53,838 nucleotides of DNA, from NCBI RefSeq assembly GCF_017303275.1, contig NZ_JAFKOJ010000018.1, positions 1 to 53,838 of the forward strand. The letters are read 5' to 3'. This DNA is from Bacillus sp. NTK034 (GTDB lineage: Bacteria; Bacillota; Bacilli; Bacillales; Cytobacillaceae). A program made the position numbers and the translations under genes. Each line of letters begins with the position of its first letter. Position 1 is the stretch's first letter. This document shows, in pieces, positions 1-7,766 of this stretch. The notes under the pieces were generated by a model. That model saw nothing but the letters and a program-made list of their open reading frames with translations, did no database searches and was not told where the DNA came from.

Positions 1-18
1 ATCCTGCCCCCGCAATCT

Positions 19-95
19 GGTCCGGTAGTTCAGTTGGTTAGAATGCCTGCCTGTCACGCAGGAGGTCGCGGGTTCGAGTCCCGTCCGGACCGCCA
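19..95 (+). tRNA. tRNA-Asp (anticodon GTC)
   Basis: A full 77-nt cloverleaf. The acceptor stem GGTCCGG (19-25) pairs with CCGGACC, followed by discriminator G and a genome-encoded CCA (93-95). The anticodon arm CCTGC/GCAGG encloses loop CTGTCAC, giving anticodon GTC (Asp). The T arm contains GGTTCGAGTCC. It is followed by a hairpin and T tract, so it is probably the last gene of a stable-RNA transcript entering from the left. Confidence 0.97.
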
Positions 96-116
96 TTTTC
101 TAATATTAAAAACGTC

Positions 117-144
117 AAACGAAACCTGGTTTCGTCTTTTTTTT
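117..144 (+). terminator. Intrinsic terminator after tRNA-Asp
   Basis: Stem ACGAAAC (119-125) and GTTTCGT (129-135) with a 3-nt loop, then a run of eight T (137-144). It ends the tRNA transcript. Confidence 0.85.
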
Positions 145-195
145 ATTCTTTTTTATCCTAAGCTCATATTTCATTAATAATGAAAATAGCTTACT

Positions 196-224
196 TTGCC
201 CATTGCTGCAAAATAAGGTAAACT
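196..224 (+). promoter_or_regulatory. Possible sigma-A promoter for the tsaE operon
   Basis: TTGCCC (196-201) and TAAACT (219-224) with a 17-bp spacer. Each hexamer matches consensus at four of six positions. If used, the leader would contain the hairpin-T-tract at 241-268, so that hairpin would act as an attenuator. Assignment is weak. Confidence 0.3.
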
Positions 225-240
225 ACATATAGATTATTCT

Positions 241-268
241 CCTTAGGATTTATCCTAAGGTTTTTTTT
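241..268 (+). terminator. Hairpin terminator just upstream of tsaE
   Basis: Perfect inverted repeat CCTTAGGA/TCCTAAGG (241-260) followed by eight T (261-268). It is 35 bp before the tsaE start. It is either a second, fail-safe terminator for the upstream tRNA unit or a leader attenuator of the tsaE operon. Confidence 0.75.
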
Positions 269-303
269 CTTTATAGATTAGACCATAAAAGGTGATGAAA
301 CAT

Positions 304-759
304 ATGAGTCAGTTTGAGTTTATCTCAAAGAAGCCAGAGGATACGATGGCGTTTTCGGAAAGGCTGGGCAGCCTGCTCCAGCCGGGGGATGTCCTTGCTC
401 TGGAAGGAGATTTGGGCGCAGGAAAAACGACATTCACCAAGGGGCTGGCAAAAGGACTTAATATTACCCGTAATGTAAATAGCCCCACTTTTACGATAAT
501 TAAAGAATACCAAGGAAGATTGCCCCTGTATCATATGGATGTATACAGAGTTGAAGATTCTTTTGAGGATTTGGGGTTTGATGAATATTTTGAAGGCAAT
601 GGGGTCACAGTTGTAGAATGGGCTCATCTAGTTAAAGAACAGCTTCCCGAAGAGTTATTGACGATTTATTTATATCTTGATGATAATGACTCAAGAAAGC
701 TTGTCCTGGAACCCCAGGGAAAAAGATATGAGGAATTGTGTAAGGAGATTATGTTATGA
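304..759 (+). CDS. tsaE: TsaE, ATPase of the t6A tRNA modification complex
   Basis: 151-aa P-loop ATPase required, with TsaB and TsaD, for threonylcarbamoyladenosine (t6A) at position 37 of ANN-decoding tRNAs. The Walker A GDLGAGKT is near residue 40, and the family blocks NSPTF and YHMDVYR follow; length fits the family. The reading frame is open from a GTG at 292, but ATG 304 is preferred because AAAGGTGATG lies at correct spacing before it and the N-terminus then matches B. subtilis YdiB. The stop overlaps the tsaB start by 4 bp (ATGTTATGA arrangement), so the two are translationally coupled. First gene of tsaE-tsaB-rimI-tsaD. Confidence 0.95.
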   Translation: MSQFEFISKKPEDTMAFSERLGSLLQPGDVLALEGDLGAGKTTFTKGLAKGLNITRNVNSPTFTIIKEYQGRLPLYHMDVYRVEDSFEDLGFDEYFEGNGVTVVEWAHLVKEQLPEELLTIYLYLDDNDSRKLVLEPQGKRYEELCKEIML

Positions 760-1460
760 AGGTTTTAGCCATTGATACATCCAATTACCCTTTGGGAGTA
801 GCTCTTCTGGATGGTGATCAGGTTATAGGCGAGTATATTACCAATGTAAAAAAGAATCACTCTGTCCGTGTTATGCCGGCTATTGATATATTAATGAAAG
901 ATTGTGGTGTTACGCCAGCTGAGATAGATAAAATTGTTGTTGCGAAAGGACCTGGCTCCTATACAGGCGTCCGTATTGGGGTTACCATTGCAAAAACTCT
1001 GGCCTGGACTTTAAATAAGCCGCTGGTTGGGGTATCCAGCCTGGAAATTTATGCGGCTTCGGCCGGCAGATACTTTAATGGCGTCATATCTCCTCTGTTT
1101 GATGCACGAAGAGGGCAAATATATACTGGCCTGTATCAATATAAGGAAGGGAAATTAGAGTCTCTTATGAAAGACCAGCTCCTTCTTGCAAAAGATTGGG
1201 CATCAATGCTTTCTGAACAGAAAGAGAAGGTCCTTTTAATGGGGAATGATTTGCCTTTACATAAAGAGGTATTCGCAGAATCCCTTAAAGACCGGGCTGT
1301 GTACGCTTCGCCTGCAGAACATAATCCAAGGCCAGCCGAACTTGCCTTATTAGGCAGAGACCGAGAGCCTGAGGAAGTTCACACTTTTGTTCCTAATTAT
1401 ATTAGGATTGCGGAAGCTGAAGCTAATTGGATAAAAGCAAACCAAGAAAAAAAGCTATAG
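756..1460 (+). CDS. tsaB: TsaB, t6A complex scaffold/dimerisation subunit
   Basis: 234-aa member of the ASKHA-fold TsaB/YeaZ family. TsaB binds TsaD and is essential for transfer of the threonylcarbamoyl group in t6A synthesis. The N-terminal AIDTSNYPLGVALLDG motif and the GPGSYTGVRIGV block near residue 65 are diagnostic. It lacks the metal-binding histidines of TsaD, as expected. The start overlaps the tsaE stop by four bases, and rimI follows after an 18-bp gap containing a GAGGAAG-type ribosome binding site. Equivalent of B. subtilis ydiC. Confidence 0.95.
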   Translation: MKVLAIDTSNYPLGVALLDGDQVIGEYITNVKKNHSVRVMPAIDILMKDCGVTPAEIDKIVVAKGPGSYTGVRIGVTIAKTLAWTLNKPLVGVSSLEIYAASAGRYFNGVISPLFDARRGQIYTGLYQYKEGKLESLMKDQLLLAKDWASMLSEQKEKVLLMGNDLPLHKEVFAESLKDRAVYASPAEHNPRPAELALLGRDREPEEVHTFVPNYIRIAEAEANWIKANQEKKL

Positions 1461-1478
1461 TGATGAGGAAGCGAACGT

Positions 1479-1928
1479 ATGAATAAATCCTTAACTTTCC
1501 GTTTTATGAATGAAGAGGATATTGATGATGTTTTGGAAATAGAGCATAAGTCCTTTGCCACACCCTGGAGCAGGGAAGCCTTTTTTAACGAATTAACACA
1601 AAATCAGTTTGCTTTGTATGTTGTTTTAGAAGGAGAAAATAAAGTAATAGGCTACTGTGGAGCATGGATCGTCGTGGACGAAGCTCATATCACAAATGTT
1701 GCGCTGCTCCCTGAATATCGCGGGAGAAAGCTTGGAGAAGCTCTGATGCGAAAGTTAATAGAGATTGCGTCTGAAATGGGGGCCATCACGATGACTCTGG
1801 AAGTAAGGGTATCTAACTTCACAGCTCAGTCCTTGTACCGAAAGCTTGGTTTTCAAAATGGAGCCATTAGGAAGAACTACTATACTGATAATCAAGAAGA
1901 TGCTTTAGTAATGTGGGTGAATTTATAA
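1479..1928 (+). CDS. rimI: RimI, ribosomal protein S18 alanine N-acetyltransferase (GNAT)
   Basis: 149-aa single-domain GNAT acetyltransferase. Motif A is visible as ITNVALLPEYRGRKLGEALM (acetyl-CoA loop RGRKLG), followed by LEVRVSNFTAQSLYRKLGF, typical of RimI. By family it acetylates the N-terminal alanine of ribosomal protein S18. The conserved location between tsaB and tsaD is the same as B. subtilis ydiD. Its TAA stop shares one base with the tsaD ATG. Substrate is inferred from family; the sequence cannot show it. Confidence 0.92.
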   Translation: MNKSLTFRFMNEEDIDDVLEIEHKSFATPWSREAFFNELTQNQFALYVVLEGENKVIGYCGAWIVVDEAHITNVALLPEYRGRKLGEALMRKLIEIASEMGAITMTLEVRVSNFTAQSLYRKLGFQNGAIRKNYYTDNQEDALVMWVNL

Positions 1929-2956
1929 TGAAAAAAGATCAATGGATCATGGGAATTGAGACAAGCTGTGATGAAACTGCTGTTGCCATCATTAAGAATG
2001 GCCGTGAAATCTCAGCCAATATAGTTGCATCCCAAATAGAGAGCCATAAACGTTTTGGAGGAGTAGTTCCGGAAATAGCTTCCCGCCATCATGTTGAACA
2101 GATAACGATAGTGCTGGAAGAAGCATTATATAAGGCTGGCATCACAAATTCTGATCTTTCAGCAATTGCTGTGACTGAAGGACCTGGCCTTGTAGGCGCG
2201 CTGCTGATCGGGGTTAATGCCGCTAAAGCGGTTGCTTTTGCTCATGGTATTCCTCTTGTAGGCGTGCATCATATTGCTGGACATATTTATGCCAATCGAT
2301 TGGTTGAAGAAATGGAATTTCCATTACTATCCCTGGTAGTCTCTGGCGGACATACAGAACTGGTCTATATGAAGGAGCATGGCCATTTCGAAGTGATTGG
2401 AGAGACAAGGGATGATGCTGCAGGAGAGGCATATGATAAAGTTGCCCGGACATTAAATCTGCCATATCCAGGCGGTCCTCACATTGACAGACTCGCTCAT
2501 GAAGGGAACCCAACGATTCAGCTGCCGAGAGCATGGCTGGAAGAAGGTTCATACGACTTTAGCTTCAGCGGCTTAAAATCTGCCGTTATCAACACTGTTC
2601 ACAATGCTGAGCAGCGTGGTGAGGCCATTGTGCCGGAAGATCTTGCCGCAAGCTTTCAGGAAAGTGTTATTGATGTCTTAGTAACGAAAACAGAAAGAGC
2701 CGTTGAAGAATATCGGGTGAAGCAGCTGCTGCTCGCAGGCGGAGTTGCGGCGAATAAAGGACTTCGGTCCTCTTTGGAAAAGAAGTTTGGGGGCAAAGCG
2801 GATATAAAGCTTATTATTCCTCCATTATCTTTATGCACAGATAATGCAGCGATGATTGGTGCAGCAGGAAGTGTGCTGTTCGAAAAAGGACAATTCGCCG
2901 GTCTTGATTTAAATGCCAATCCCGGTTTAGACATCACTATCCACAATGATAAATAA
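1928..2956 (+). CDS. tsaD: TsaD, tRNA N6-adenosine threonylcarbamoyltransferase
   Basis: 342-aa catalytic subunit that transfers threonylcarbamoyl from TC-AMP to A37 of tRNA. The GIETSCDETAVAI ATPase/ASKHA motif is at the N-terminus. The metal-binding HHIAGHIYAN motif lies near residue 110 and the LLAGGVAANKGL and SLCTDNAAMIG blocks in the C-terminal half. Reading is open from GTG 1913, but ATG 1928 is chosen: GGGTGA sits 7 nt upstream and the family N-terminus starts here. Last gene of the operon; a terminator follows. Equivalent of B. subtilis gcp/ydiE. Confidence 0.96.
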   Translation: MKKDQWIMGIETSCDETAVAIIKNGREISANIVASQIESHKRFGGVVPEIASRHHVEQITIVLEEALYKAGITNSDLSAIAVTEGPGLVGALLIGVNAAKAVAFAHGIPLVGVHHIAGHIYANRLVEEMEFPLLSLVVSGGHTELVYMKEHGHFEVIGETRDDAAGEAYDKVARTLNLPYPGGPHIDRLAHEGNPTIQLPRAWLEEGSYDFSFSGLKSAVINTVHNAEQRGEAIVPEDLAASFQESVIDVLVTKTERAVEEYRVKQLLLAGGVAANKGLRSSLEKKFGGKADIKLIIPPLSLCTDNAAMIGAAGSVLFEKGQFAGLDLNANPGLDITIHNDK

Positions 2957-2962
2957 ATTAGT

Positions 2963-2993
2963 AAAAAGTCCCCGACCGAAGAGGGGACTTTTT
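2963..2993. terminator. Bidirectional terminator after tsaD
   Basis: AAAAAGTCCCC (2963-2973) pairs with GGGGACTTTTT (2983-2993). A tracts on one side and T tracts on the other allow termination from both strands. Confidence 0.9.
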
Positions 2994-2994
2994 C

Positions 2995-3128
2995 TGTGGA
3001 TAAAATCATTTATTTCAGAATTTTATGTTGATTATGTGGATAAAATCAGTTCGTTTTGTGGATAATGTGGAAAAGTCTGTGGAGAGTATATATAACTGCG
3101 TTTTTCTTGTGTTTATCTCTGTGGATAA
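2995..3128. promoter_or_regulatory. DnaA-box cluster between tsaD and ydiF
   Basis: Four perfect copies of TGTGGATAA, the reverse complement of the consensus DnaA box TTATCCACA, lie at 2995-3003, 3035-3043, 3057-3065 and 3120-3128. A one-mismatch copy TGTGGAAAA is at 3066-3074 and a two-mismatch copy TGTGGAGAG at 3078-3086. All have the same orientation and lie between converging genes where no promoter is needed. DnaA-box clusters outside oriC are known in B. subtilis to titrate DnaA; I recall one near gcp, which is this neighbourhood, but could not check. Confidence 0.85.
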
Positions 3129-3162
3129 TAAAAAAGACTGGCAGTGACTATTCTACCAGTCT
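3129..3162 (-). terminator. Terminator of ydiF
   Basis: On the minus strand AGACTGG (3162-3156) pairs with CCAGTCT (3141-3135), followed by TTTTT. It lies 22 bp past the ydiF stop and abuts the last DnaA box. Confidence 0.85.
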
Positions 3163-3184
3163 AAAAGTTATGAATTTTCCTTTA

Positions 3185-5107
3185 TTAATCATCAGCTAAA
3201 AGTGCCCATTCTTCCATCAACTCTTCCAGCTTTGCTTTTGCTTGATCAGTTTCATTTGTAATGCCCATCACTTTTTCATGGTCTTGATAAACATTCGGAT
3301 CACAGAGAAGCTGATCATTCATACCAATTGCTTTCTCCAATGCTTCTATTTGCTCTTCAATTTCTTCCATTCTTCTTTTTCGCTGTCGTTCGAGCTTTTT
3401 GGCTTCTTTATCATGCTGATAATTATTTTTGTCCTGCTTAACAGGTTGTGATGGAGAGGATTCAACTTGCTCATTAAGTGTAAGCAATTCCTCCTGTTCC
3501 TGCTTTTTTTCCACATAATAATCATAATCGCCAAGATACTCTGTTGCACCACTACTGGAAAGTTCAACTACTTTTGTTGTGATTCTGTTGATAAAATATC
3601 GGTCATGAGATACAAAGAGAATCGTTCCGGGATAATCAATCAATGCATTTTCAAGAATTTCTTTGCTATCCAGGTCCAAATGGTTTGTTGGCTCGTCGAG
3701 GATTAAGAAATTGGCTTTCTGCATCATAAGCTTCGCAAGTGCAAGACGAGCCTTTTCACCGCCGCTCAGTGTTGAAACAGTTTTAAGAACATCATCACCA
3801 GAGAAAAGAAAGTTCCCAAGTATTGTCCGAATTTCCTTTTCCGGTTTAAGAGGGTATTCATCCCATAATTCGTTCAGGACTCTTTTGTTGCTGGTGAGTT
3901 CCGCCTGTTCCTGGTCATAGTAGCCAATTATCACATTGGAACCGTACTGAATCTCCCCAGAAAAAGAAGGGATTTTTTTGATGATGGTTTTAAGCAGAGT
4001 GGATTTGCCAATACCATTAGGCCCAACAAGTGCTATGCTGTCTCCTTTTGCCAGTCGCAGTGAAATATTTCCGCTCACTTTCTTTTCATAGCCTATAGCA
4101 AGAGAATGAATATTTAAAACCTCATTGCCAGATTGCCGTTCAATGTCAAAGCCAAAAGAAGCCGATTTCTCGTCTCCAAGCGGCCTGTCCATCACCTCCA
4201 TTCTTGCCAGCTGCTTTCTGCGGCTTTGCGCCCTTTTGGTTGTGGAGGCCCGGGCAAGGTTTCGCTGGATAAAATCCTGCAGCTTAGCGATCTCTTCCTG
4301 CTGTTTCTCGAATTCCTTCATTTCTCTTTCAAAATTCGCGGCTTTTTGATCCAGATATGAACTGTAGTTGCCAGGATACTTTCTTATTTGGCGGCGGGAA
4401 ATCTCGTAAACCTGGGAAACGACCTTATCAAGGAAATAGCGGTCATGGGAAACGATTAGAATGGCGCCATTGTATCCTTGCAGGTATTGTTCGAGCCATG
4501 ATAATGTTTCAATATCCAGGTGGTTGGTAGGCTCGTCAAGTATTAAGATATCAGGCTTTGTCAGCAAAAGTTTACCAAGGGCCAATCTGGTACGCTGTCC
4601 GCCGCTCAATGATGAAATTTTAGTGTCATAGCCCATTGAGCTGAAGTTGAGTCCGTGGAGAATGGAACGGATATCTGCCTCATATTGATAGCCGCCATTT
4701 TCTTTGAAATCAACCTGAAGCTTGTCGTATTCTTTTAAGATGCGTTCATAGGCATCAGAGTTATTTAGGATATCAGGGTCTGCCATTTGTTCTTCAAGGC
4801 TGCGAAGCTGTTTTTCCTGCTTCTGCAGATGACTAAAAACAGTCAGCATTTCATCCCAAATGGATAACTCTGATTCCAGGCCGGTATTTTGTGCAAGATA
4901 GCCAATTGTTACTTCCTTCGGCTTTATAATCTCACCGGAGTCATACGTCATTTGTCCGGCAATAATTTTTAAAAGGGTGGATTTTCCTGCACCATTGCGC
5001 CCAACAAGGGCAATCCGGTCCCTGGTTTGTACTTCAAGCTTTATATTCGATAAAATGGGATCAGCGCCAAAATTTTTTGTCAGCTGATTGACTTGTAATA
5101 ATATCAT
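3185..5107 (-). CDS. ydiF: ABC-F family ATPase (YdiF-like)
   Basis: 640-aa soluble protein with two ABC ATPase domains and no membrane segments, the ABC-F layout of ribosome-associated translation factors. Domain 1: GRNGAGKST (residues 36-44), LSGGQRTRLALGKLL, ILILDEPTNHLD. Domain 2: GPNGIGKST (near residue 360), LSGGEKARLALAKLM, FLILDEPTNHLD. Both catalytic glutamates are intact. A charged linker lies between the domains and an acidic/basic coiled-coil C-terminus of about 90 residues follows. ATG at 5105-5107 has GAGGTGAAAG upstream. Same place and orientation-breaking position as B. subtilis ydiF. A housekeeping role in translation is more likely than antibiotic resistance, but this is inference. 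Confidence 0.93.
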   Translation of the reverse strand: MILLQVNQLTKNFGADPILSNIKLEVQTRDRIALVGRNGAGKSTLLKIIAGQMTYDSGEIIKPKEVTIGYLAQNTGLESELSIWDEMLTVFSHLQKQEKQLRSLEEQMADPDILNNSDAYERILKEYDKLQVDFKENGGYQYEADIRSILHGLNFSSMGYDTKISSLSGGQRTRLALGKLLLTKPDILILDEPTNHLDIETLSWLEQYLQGYNGAILIVSHDRYFLDKVVSQVYEISRRQIRKYPGNYSSYLDQKAANFEREMKEFEKQQEEIAKLQDFIQRNLARASTTKRAQSRRKQLARMEVMDRPLGDEKSASFGFDIERQSGNEVLNIHSLAIGYEKKVSGNISLRLAKGDSIALVGPNGIGKSTLLKTIIKKIPSFSGEIQYGSNVIIGYYDQEQAELTSNKRVLNELWDEYPLKPEKEIRTILGNFLFSGDDVLKTVSTLSGGEKARLALAKLMMQKANFLILDEPTNHLDLDSKEILENALIDYPGTILFVSHDRYFINRITTKVVELSSSGATEYLGDYDYYVEKKQEQEELLTLNEQVESSPSQPVKQDKNNYQHDKEAKKLERQRKRRMEEIEEQIEALEKAIGMNDQLLCDPNVYQDHEKVMGITNETDQAKAKLEELMEEWALLADD

Positions 5108-5247
5108 GTTCTTTCACCTCGGGTATAGAGTAAGTGTAACTCATTCATATATGTTCGGCAATAAAGGGGACAGGACTTAAGCCTGACTGCAGGGCATTAA
5201 ATCAAGACAAAAGGCAAATAAATATGTGAGGAACCATACAATGCACA

Positions 5248-5276
5248 TACAAAGTAACAGAAAAATAGTGTATGAT
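5248..5276 (+). promoter_or_regulatory. Possible promoter of moaC-rex
   Basis: A good -10, TATGAT (5271-5276), with a poor -35, TACAAA (5248-5253), at 17-bp spacing. The transcript would start about 15 bp before the moaC start. Confidence 0.35.
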
Positions 5277-5297
5277 TTTGAAGAGAGGTGTTTTTGA

Positions 5298-5780
5298 ATG
5301 GCGGATTTTACTCATTTTAATCAAGAGGGAAGGGCAAAAATGGTGGATGTCAGCGATAAGCCTGAGACGTCACGGACAGCCATCGCTCAATCAAGTATTG
5401 CTGTTAATCAGGAGATATACGAGAAGATAACATCCAACTCCATGAAAAAAGGGGATGTACTCGCTGTTGCACAAACTGCAGGCATTATGGCGAGCAAGAA
5501 AACATGGGACATTATTCCGATGTGCCATCCGCTCCCGCTAAAGGGTGTGGACATTTCATTTTCATGGAAAGCGGAATCGGAAGAGTATGTTCTTATCGTT
5601 ACTGCTTCTGTAAAAACGAAGGGAAATACGGGTGTGGAAATGGAAGCGTTAACAGCTGCTTCGGTCTGTGCACTGACCGTATATGATATGTGCAAGGCTG
5701 TAGATAAAGGAATGGTGATTGGGCCAACCTTTTTAATAGAGAAAACAGGCGGAAAAAATGGAGACTTTAAAAGAAGTTAA
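5298..5780 (+). CDS. moaC: MoaC, cyclic pyranopterin monophosphate synthase
   Basis: 160-aa enzyme that, after MoaA, converts 3',8-cyclo-GTP to cyclic pyranopterin monophosphate, the first committed intermediate of molybdenum cofactor. Visible family blocks are WDIIPMCHPLPLKG near residue 70, GNTGVEMEALTAAS, YDMCKAVDKGM and the C-terminal EKTGGKNGDF. AGAGGTG precedes ATG 5298 by 7 nt. It is a lone moa gene here, as in B. subtilis, where it also sits next to ydiF and rex. rex begins 27 bp downstream and may be cotranscribed. Confidence 0.96.
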   Translation: MADFTHFNQEGRAKMVDVSDKPETSRTAIAQSSIAVNQEIYEKITSNSMKKGDVLAVAQTAGIMASKKTWDIIPMCHPLPLKGVDISFSWKAESEEYVLIVTASVKTKGNTGVEMEALTAASVCALTVYDMCKAVDKGMVIGPTFLIEKTGGKNGDFKRS

Positions 5781-5807
5781 TTCATCATAAGAAATGGGGA
5801 TGGACGA

Positions 5808-6452
5808 ATGGCCAATGAACCAATTAAGATACCGCAGGCAACAGCTAAACGGCTGCCTTTATATTACCGCTTTCTAAAAAATCTTCACTCATCAGGCAAA
5901 CAAAGAGTCTCTTCAGCAGAATTGAGTGAGGCCGTAAAAGTGGATTCTGCTACAATCCGCCGCGACTTTTCGTATTTTGGTGCGTTAGGGAAAAAAGGAT
6001 ATGGGTATAATGTGAATTACCTGCTGAGCTTCTTTCGGAAGACTCTTGACCAGGATGAGCTGACTAAAGTAGCTTTGGTCGGGGTAGGCAATTTAGGAAC
6101 AGCCTTTCTTAACTATAATTTTCTTAAAAATAATAATACTAAAATAGAAGTAGCTTTTGATGTTGATGAGAGTAAGGTTGGCACGAAAATCGGCGATGTG
6201 CCGGTCCATCATATGGATGACCTTGAAGAAGTTATTGTAAATAATAATATTCAAGTGGCAATTTTAACAGTGCCGGCACCGCCTGCCCAGTCTATTACCG
6301 ATCGGATGGTGAATGCGAAAATAAAAGGAATCCTAAATTTTACACCTGCGAGGCTCACTGTGCCAGCCTCGATTCGTATCCATCATATCGATCTGGCAGT
6401 GGAATTACAGTCACTGGTTTATTTTCTGAAAAATTATCCTGAAGAAGTGTAA
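5808..6452 (+). CDS. rex: Rex, redox-sensing transcriptional repressor
   Basis: 214-aa repressor that binds DNA when NAD+ is high and releases when NADH accumulates; it controls fermentation and anaerobic respiration genes in Gram-positives. The N-terminal winged helix spans residues 1-80 with SATIRRDFSYFGALGKKGYGY. The Rossmann nucleotide motif VGVGNLGTA is near residue 91. A C-terminal helix for domain swapping ends the protein. GGGATGGA is upstream of the ATG. Neighbour moaC as in B. subtilis ydiG-ydiH. The tatAy-tatCy pair that follows rex in B. subtilis is not here. Confidence 0.96.
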   Translation: MANEPIKIPQATAKRLPLYYRFLKNLHSSGKQRVSSAELSEAVKVDSATIRRDFSYFGALGKKGYGYNVNYLLSFFRKTLDQDELTKVALVGVGNLGTAFLNYNFLKNNNTKIEVAFDVDESKVGTKIGDVPVHHMDDLEEVIVNNNIQVAILTVPAPPAQSITDRMVNAKIKGILNFTPARLTVPASIRIHHIDLAVELQSLVYFLKNYPEEV

Positions 6453-6482
6453 AAAAATGAGCCTTTTGCGGGCTCATTTTTT
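6452..6482. terminator. Bidirectional terminator between rex and ydiK
   Basis: TGAGCC (6458-6463) pairs with GGCTCA (6471-6476), flanked by seven A and six T. It overlaps the last codons of the convergent ydiK gene. Confidence 0.88.
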
Positions 6483-6677
6483 CATTTTATTTTTCAATTT
6501 AAAATGCAGGCCAACCATCCGCAGACCGGTGCCAAAATCGAATGTGGCAATTATGATCAGAAAATAAGTAAAGAAACCCCAGGTTTCTTCACGCTGGATA
6601 TTCTGTATTGCTATAAAGGTGAAAAGGCATCCGAGAAGGATGTAAATAAAGCCTGAAAACAAAGGTGTACTTCTCAT
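6474..6677 (-). CDS. ydiK: YdiK-like small membrane protein (DUF4305)
   Basis: 67-aa hydrophobic protein with two predicted membrane segments (about residues 8-26 and 34-52) and a basic tail ending HFKLKNKMKK. ATG at 6677 is preferred over the TTG one codon upstream because GGGGGA is 5 nt before the ATG. Function is unknown. The match to YdiK rests on size, TM pattern and position next to ydiL. It runs opposite to rex and shares its terminator. Confidence 0.8.
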   Translation of the reverse strand: MRSTPLFSGFIYILLGCLFTFIAIQNIQREETWGFFTYFLIIIATFDFGTGLRMVGLHFKLKNKMKK

Positions 6678-6723
6678 CAAAATCCCCCAGTAAATTTAAA
6701 ACTCTGCACAGCATTCCACTAAG

Positions 6724-7449
6724 CTAGAAAAAGCTGATAAAGCTCTGCATTTTTTCCATTTCTTCTAACCATTTTTGCATATTATCCTGATTCAGCTGGA
6801 TAACTGCAACAAAGGTGTTCATCGCCACATGGGCAAAAATCGGCACAATAATCCGCTTCGTCTTGACGTATAAAAAGGCAAAGGTGAACCCCATTGCCGA
6901 GTACAGCAGTACATGTTCAGGCTCAAAATGGGCAAGTGCAAAAATGACTGAGCTGATCAGGGCCGAAAGGAAGAAGTTGAAGCGCTTATGGAGAGAACCG
7001 AAAATAATTTTTCTAAAGACGATTTCCTCAAGGATTGGCCCGATGACCGAGCTGATTAATATAACGATTGGCGATGCCTCAATGATCCGGATAATCTGCT
7101 GCGTATTTTCAGATCCCATTTCAATGCCAATCATATTTTCAATGCTTGCAGCGGTAGCTTGAGCGATCATGGCCAAAAATATGCCGCCTATTGCCCAGCC
7201 CACTGAGCTTGCTGCGGGAGATGCATCCCTATCCAGGCCTCTTTTCATCTCTTTTCTTAATAATAGAAGCGTAATGATCAGTGTGACTGTAAAACTGATG
7301 ACAAGCCAGTAGGCTACAGCCAGGATCTGCATGTTTTCGGGATTCTGTCCAAGGGCATCTGCAATAAATAACACAAGCGGAACGCCAAACAAACTGGACA
7401 GCTGCATAGCAATATAAGCTATTAATATAAACCAATATTCCTTCTTCAA
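6724..7449 (-). CDS. ydiL: CPBP family intramembrane protease (YdiL-like)
   Basis: About 241-aa polytopic membrane protein of the CPBP/Abi family. The catalytic EExxxR motif appears as GPILEEIVFRK. A second motif with histidine, ALAHFEPEHVLLYS, and a third, VPIFAHVAMN, complete the typical active site. About seven membrane segments are visible. The frame is open from TTG 7485, but the TTG at 7449 is favoured: AAGGAG lies 9 nt upstream and the product starts MKKEYWF, like B. subtilis YdiL. Substrates are unknown; the family includes prenyl-protein processing enzymes and immunity proteins. Confidence 0.88.
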   Translation of the reverse strand: MKKEYWFILIAYIAMQLSSLFGVPLVLFIADALGQNPENMQILAVAYWLVISFTVTLIITLLLLRKEMKRGLDRDASPAASSVGWAIGGIFLAMIAQATAASIENMIGIEMGSENTQQIIRIIEASPIVILISSVIGPILEEIVFRKIIFGSLHKRFNFFLSALISSVIFALAHFEPEHVLLYSAMGFTFAFLYVKTKRIIVPIFAHVAMNTFVAVIQLNQDNMQKWLEEMEKMQSFISFF

Positions 7450-7658
7450 AATGTTATACTCCTTAATCTGAATGTTGGAAAACAAGTCCTAAAGCCATTG
7501 TACTCTTAAAAAGGAGCGGGTTTCAAATATCAGCATCAAAGCAGCAAAATACCATGTTTAAAGTGAAGAGCTTCGAAGTATACTTAAGTGGTTGTCTGTG
7601 TCGAAAAATAGCGTGTATCGGCGGGTAAAATTTTTTCTAAAAAATTTAAGCTTCACCC

Positions 7659-7690
7659 TTGCAAATAGATATAAGATTCATTAATATAAT
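7659..7690 (+). promoter_or_regulatory. Sigma-A promoter of groESL
   Basis: TTGCAA (7659-7664) is followed by TAATAT (7682-7687) at 17 bp and by a perfect TATAAT (7685-7690) at 20 bp. The exact -10 register is uncertain. The CIRCE operator lies immediately downstream at the expected start site. Confidence 0.7.
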
Positions 7691-7697
7691 AATTGTG

Positions 7698-7724
7698 TTA
7701 GCACTCATACAGAGAGAGTGCTAA
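7698..7724 (+). promoter_or_regulatory. CIRCE operator (HrcA binding site)
   Basis: Perfect TTAGCACTC-N9-GAGTGCTAA. HrcA bound here represses groESL; repression is relieved on heat stress when GroEL is titrated by misfolded proteins. Confidence 0.97.
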
Positions 7725-7766
7725 TAAATAAAAATATTTACATATTATTTGAGGAGGTTGTTTCAC

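Noticed and set aside
1..18. Possible 3' end of another tRNA before tRNA-Asp
   Set aside because: No CCA end or pairing partner is visible in the few bases available.
3185..5107. ABC-F gene as an antibiotic resistance determinant
   Set aside because: Conserved core position equals ydiF of B. subtilis and the layout is that of housekeeping ABC-F proteins; nothing supports resistance.
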